The notes beneath the pieces are model-generated. The model saw only the letters and a list, made by a program, of their open reading frames with translations. It was not told where the DNA came from and searched no databases. From positions 1 through 25,954 of the forward strand of contig DAOUJS010000061.1 of NCBI GenBank assembly GCA_034422355.1: DNA of 25,954 nucleotides. The letters are read 5' to 3'. The DNA is from CATOSP01 sp034422355 (lineage in GTDB: Bacteria; Chloroflexota; Dehalococcoidia; Lucifugimonadales; UBA3495). Both the position numbers and the translations under genes were made by a program. Numbering within the stretch: the first letter of the stretch is position 1; each line of letters starts with the position of its first letter. Shown here one piece after another: positions 23,760 through 25,954 of the stretch.

Positions 23760-25549
23760 AGCTGCTGCCAAACTGGCTGACCGGCGCTCCGACGTCGCAC
23801 CAGCGAAGGTGGATTCCGTTGCGGCCGCCACTGAAGCCGCAGCCGGTCCGCACTGTGCCGCTGGCCCCGGTCCAGCAGCCGAGCGTGCGGCATACGCCAT
23901 GTAGTATTGATTTGCCTACTGGCGTAGTTGCCCTTTTCCCCGAGGCGGAAGCCGTTCCGGAGCCGGTTACATCAGTAGTTCTGGCTCCGGCGCCGGGTGT
24001 CCAAGCGGAAATGCCATCCGGTTCTGGTCGTCGAAACCGCTCCGAGTCTGCGGGCGTCGGTAATCCTCCAGCCACAAGCCCACGCGAAAGAACACCTCTT
24101 GCCGCCCGTCTGCGGCTGGTACTCTCACCTCCCCTTAACTCGTTGCTGCCCGGTCCCCATTCGGTCCTGACCTGGGCCGGTGAGTTAATGCCGTTCCAAC
24201 TGGACGGAGTCCGAACGCTGATCAGCAGTGACAAGTTGCTGCTGGCAGATGATATGGGGTTAGGTAAGACTATCCAGGTAATCGCGGCGTTGCGGATTCT
24301 GATTGTGCAGCGGGTTTTAGAGAATGTACTGGTGGTTGCTCCCGCGTCGGTTTTGGACCAATGGCGACAGGAATTGCTCAAGTGGGCACCGGAGCTTAGG
24401 GTGATGGTCATTCGTGGCGCTCCCAGTGACCGGGCGTGGCAATGGATAAGCGAAGTCCACGTTGGGATAGTCAGCTACGACACCCTAAGGGCAGATTTCA
24501 CCGACAATTTACAGTCTCCGGTACGAAAGAAGATCTGGGGCATCCTGGTTGCGGACGAAGCCCAGCGTATCAAGAACCGCAACCCTACTAGCGTTGCCGT
24601 AAAGGGACTGAAGCGCAACCGTTCATGGGCACTGACGGGCACGCCGCTGGAGAACAATGAGGAAGAGTTGGCGTCCATCATAGAGTTCGTGGATCACGGG
24701 GAACTGATTTCTCAAGACCACTACTCCCCCGGTCTCAATCTGCGCGCGAGACATCGGGAACTGCAAATGAGGCGGAAGAAGGCCGATGTGCTTGAAGACC
24801 TTCCGCCCAAGCTGACCACCAAGCTGACCATCGAACTACTGCCCAACCAGCGACGTAGGTATGACCGGGCGGAGCGGGAAGGCATCGTATATCTGCGAGA
24901 GTTAGGGGCGGATGTAAGGGTGCAGCACGTTTTGGAGTTGATCCAGCGGCTGAAACAGATTTGCAACGCCGAGTCGGAAACCGGAGAGTCCAGCAAGTTT
25001 GAAGACATTCGGCGAAGAATGGAGTCCCTGGCCCTACAGGGTCACAGGGCCATAGTTTTTTCTCAGTACGTCAGCAACGGGTTTGGTGTTGACGACATGG
25101 CGGGTGTATTGCGCGAGTTCGACCCTTTGACATTCACAGGGGAGCTATCGCTGGAGGACAGGCGAGACGTCATACGCCGTTTTCGAAATTATGACCGGCA
25201 CAAGGCGCTAATCGTTTCACTGAGGGCCGGCGGGGTCGGCCTTAACCTCCAGGAAGCCTCCTATGTATTTCACCTTGACCGTTGGTGGAACCCGGCGGTG
25301 GAACGCCAGGCCGAAGACCGAAGCCACCGTTACGGGCAGTCGATGCCGGTGCACGTGTTCAAGTATTCCTGCATAGACACAATAGAGGAGCGCATTGACC
25401 GGATATTGGAGAGCAAGCAGGAGTTGTTTGACCAACTCGTGGACGACGTAACTCTCGACCTGGGTAAGTCTCTGTCTGCCGACGAACTGTTCGGCCTGTT
25501 CGGGTTGGAAGACCTCTACCAACATCGTGGTAGTCAGGGTACGTCATAA
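23756..25549 (+). CDS. SNF2-family helicase/translocase with disordered N-terminus
   Basis: This 597-residue SF2 ATPase would track on double-stranded DNA. Residues 1-115 are rich in Pro, Arg and Ala and look disordered. The core follows: Q-motif-like FQLDGV (147-152), Walker A DDMGLGKT (165-172), DEAQ (267-270) in place of DEAH, ALTGTPLEN (292-300), then the C-lobe motifs IVFSQY, LRAGGVGLNL and QAEDRSHRYGQ. The linker between lobes is shorter than in large SNF2 proteins. The GTG start overlaps the previous stop. As last gene of the cassette it is the likely motor of the putative defence complex, in the position of the helicases found with BrxD in BREX loci. Confidence 0.92.
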   Translation: MKLLPNWLTGAPTSHQRRWIPLRPPLKPQPVRTVPLAPVQQPSVRHTPCSIDLPTGVVALFPEAEAVPEPVTSVVLAPAPGVQAEMPSGSGRRNRSESAGVGNPPATSPRERTPLAARLRLVLSPPLNSLLPGPHSVLTWAGELMPFQLDGVRTLISSDKLLLADDMGLGKTIQVIAALRILIVQRVLENVLVVAPASVLDQWRQELLKWAPELRVMVIRGAPSDRAWQWISEVHVGIVSYDTLRADFTDNLQSPVRKKIWGILVADEAQRIKNRNPTSVAVKGLKRNRSWALTGTPLENNEEELASIIEFVDHGELISQDHYSPGLNLRARHRELQMRRKKADVLEDLPPKLTTKLTIELLPNQRRRYDRAEREGIVYLRELGADVRVQHVLELIQRLKQICNAESETGESSKFEDIRRRMESLALQGHRAIVFSQYVSNGFGVDDMAGVLREFDPLTFTGELSLEDRRDVIRRFRNYDRHKALIVSLRAGGVGLNLQEASYVFHLDRWWNPAVERQAEDRSHRYGQSMPVHVFKYSCIDTIEERIDRILESKQELFDQLVDDVTLDLGKSLSADELFGLFGLEDLYQHRGSQGTS

Positions 25550-25654
25550 AACAGATGGCTCCCCAGTTTGTCAGCTTGCTTAACCCGAAAGCCCGGTAAA
25601 TCGAGATACGCATGTTACCATCCGACGGTGGAACTCTTTACACTGAACGTCACC
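25550..25654. other. Short spacer between cassette and insertion sequence
   Basis: No gene, promoter or terminator can be supported in these 105 bases. The cassette therefore appears to end without an obvious hairpin terminator before the IS end. Confidence 0.5.
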
Positions 25655-25954
25655 GTAACTGTTCAGACTGGAGCAGATATGGGCTGGGAGAGGATGGAGT
25701 TCAGGGCTTGGCAGGGGTTGCAACCCCGCAAGCGCCATGTGCCGAACAGGGAAGCGAGGACACTCCTAGTTTCGCTTCCCTGCTCCGGGCGGGTCCCGCC
25801 GCTGGTCTTCCGGCTCACCACCGTTGGGCGCAGGCTGCACTCCGCCGCGTTGTTGTCCGCCGAGACCCGGGGACCAGCGGCGAAGGTGAACAACTCCGGC
25901 AGGAAACGTTCCACCCGCCGGCACAGCACGCTCAGGGGTGCATCGCCGCCCAGA
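25655..25954 (-). mobile_element. IS66-type element, one end inside the window
   Basis: The transposase gene stops 8 bases from GTAACTGTTCAGAC (from 25655), which resembles the GTAA-starting terminal repeats of IS66/ISBst12-type elements. The other end is outside the window, so target duplications cannot be checked. Its boundary immediately follows the five-gene cassette. Confidence 0.5.
25663..25954 (-). CDS. IS66-family transposase, C-terminal part, 5' end beyond window
   Basis: The frame is open to the right edge and ends at the TGA 25665-25663, giving about 97 residues of the C-terminus. It contains the strongly conserved IS66 segment RVSADNNAAE followed by SLRPTVVSRKTSGG and SVLASLFGTW. 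The DNNAAE acidic residue completes the DDE catalytic triad. The remainder, including the first two catalytic aspartates, lies beyond the window, so intactness cannot be judged. Confidence 0.85.
   Translation of the reverse strand, partial: LGGDAPLSVLCRRVERFLPELFTFAAGPRVSADNNAAECSLRPTVVSRKTSGGTRPEQGSETRSVLASLFGTWRLRGCNPCQALNSILSQPISAPV

Noticed and set aside
20070..25549. Complete BREX system
   Set aside because: No PglX methylase, PglZ phosphatase, BrxC/PglY or BrxL is present; only a BrxD-like ATPase and a helicase are shared with BREX.

Overview
The window is about 26 kb of GC-rich bacterial chromosome (roughly 60% GC by eye). Genes are dense, reading frames often overlap by 1-4 bases, GTG and TTG starts are common, and core metabolism is mixed with accessory islands. 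The gene set (heterodimeric ABC exporter with a Gly/Met-rich tail, hisF-HAD-hisIE cluster, BREX-type ATPases, IS66) would suit a Chloroflexota-like lineage. That is a low-confidence guess, because there is no rRNA or other marker here.

Region 1 (1-4701, minus strand) is a type III-like restriction-modification operon: mod (1700-4609), a PIN-domain RNase overlapping it (1284-1703), and the helicase/restriction subunit res, which runs off the left edge (1-1274). The methylase ends in two tandem copies of a short motif that looks like the antitoxin of a PIN toxin-antitoxin pair. An extended -10 promoter inside a perfect 9-bp inverted repeat lies upstream.

Region 2 (4986-9827) holds trehalose synthesis genes otsA-otsB (+), ribose-5-phosphate isomerase B (-), a HAD hydrolase (+), and a DsbA/FrnE-like thiol oxidoreductase (+). 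The first active-site cysteine codon of that oxidoreductase is an in-frame TGA, followed at the right distance by a SECIS-like hairpin. It is therefore a probable selenoprotein that standard gene calling truncates. An 18-bp perfect hairpin terminator closes the region.

Region 3 (9866-19127) contains a heterodimeric ABC exporter operon (-) with one degenerate ATP site, arginyl-tRNA synthetase (-), an S51 peptidase (+), and a histidine cluster hisF-HAD-hisIE (-). Just upstream of hisIE is a two-repeat, 61-bp-period CRISPR-like relic whose 'spacer' resembles the start of hisIE itself.

Region 4 (19128-20069) is a gene-poor stretch of about 940 bp.

Region 5 (20070-25549, +) is a tightly coupled five-gene cassette: an unknown protein, a P-loop-less BREX-type (DUF2791-like) protein, an intact BREX-type (BrxD/DUF2791-like) ATPase, a small unknown protein, and an SNF2 helicase with a disordered N-terminus. 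It lacks the BREX methylase, phosphatase and protease, so it may be a compact, poorly described defence system. An IS66-type transposase end (25655-25954) borders it. Together, regions 1 and 5 make this look like a defence-rich, recombining stretch.
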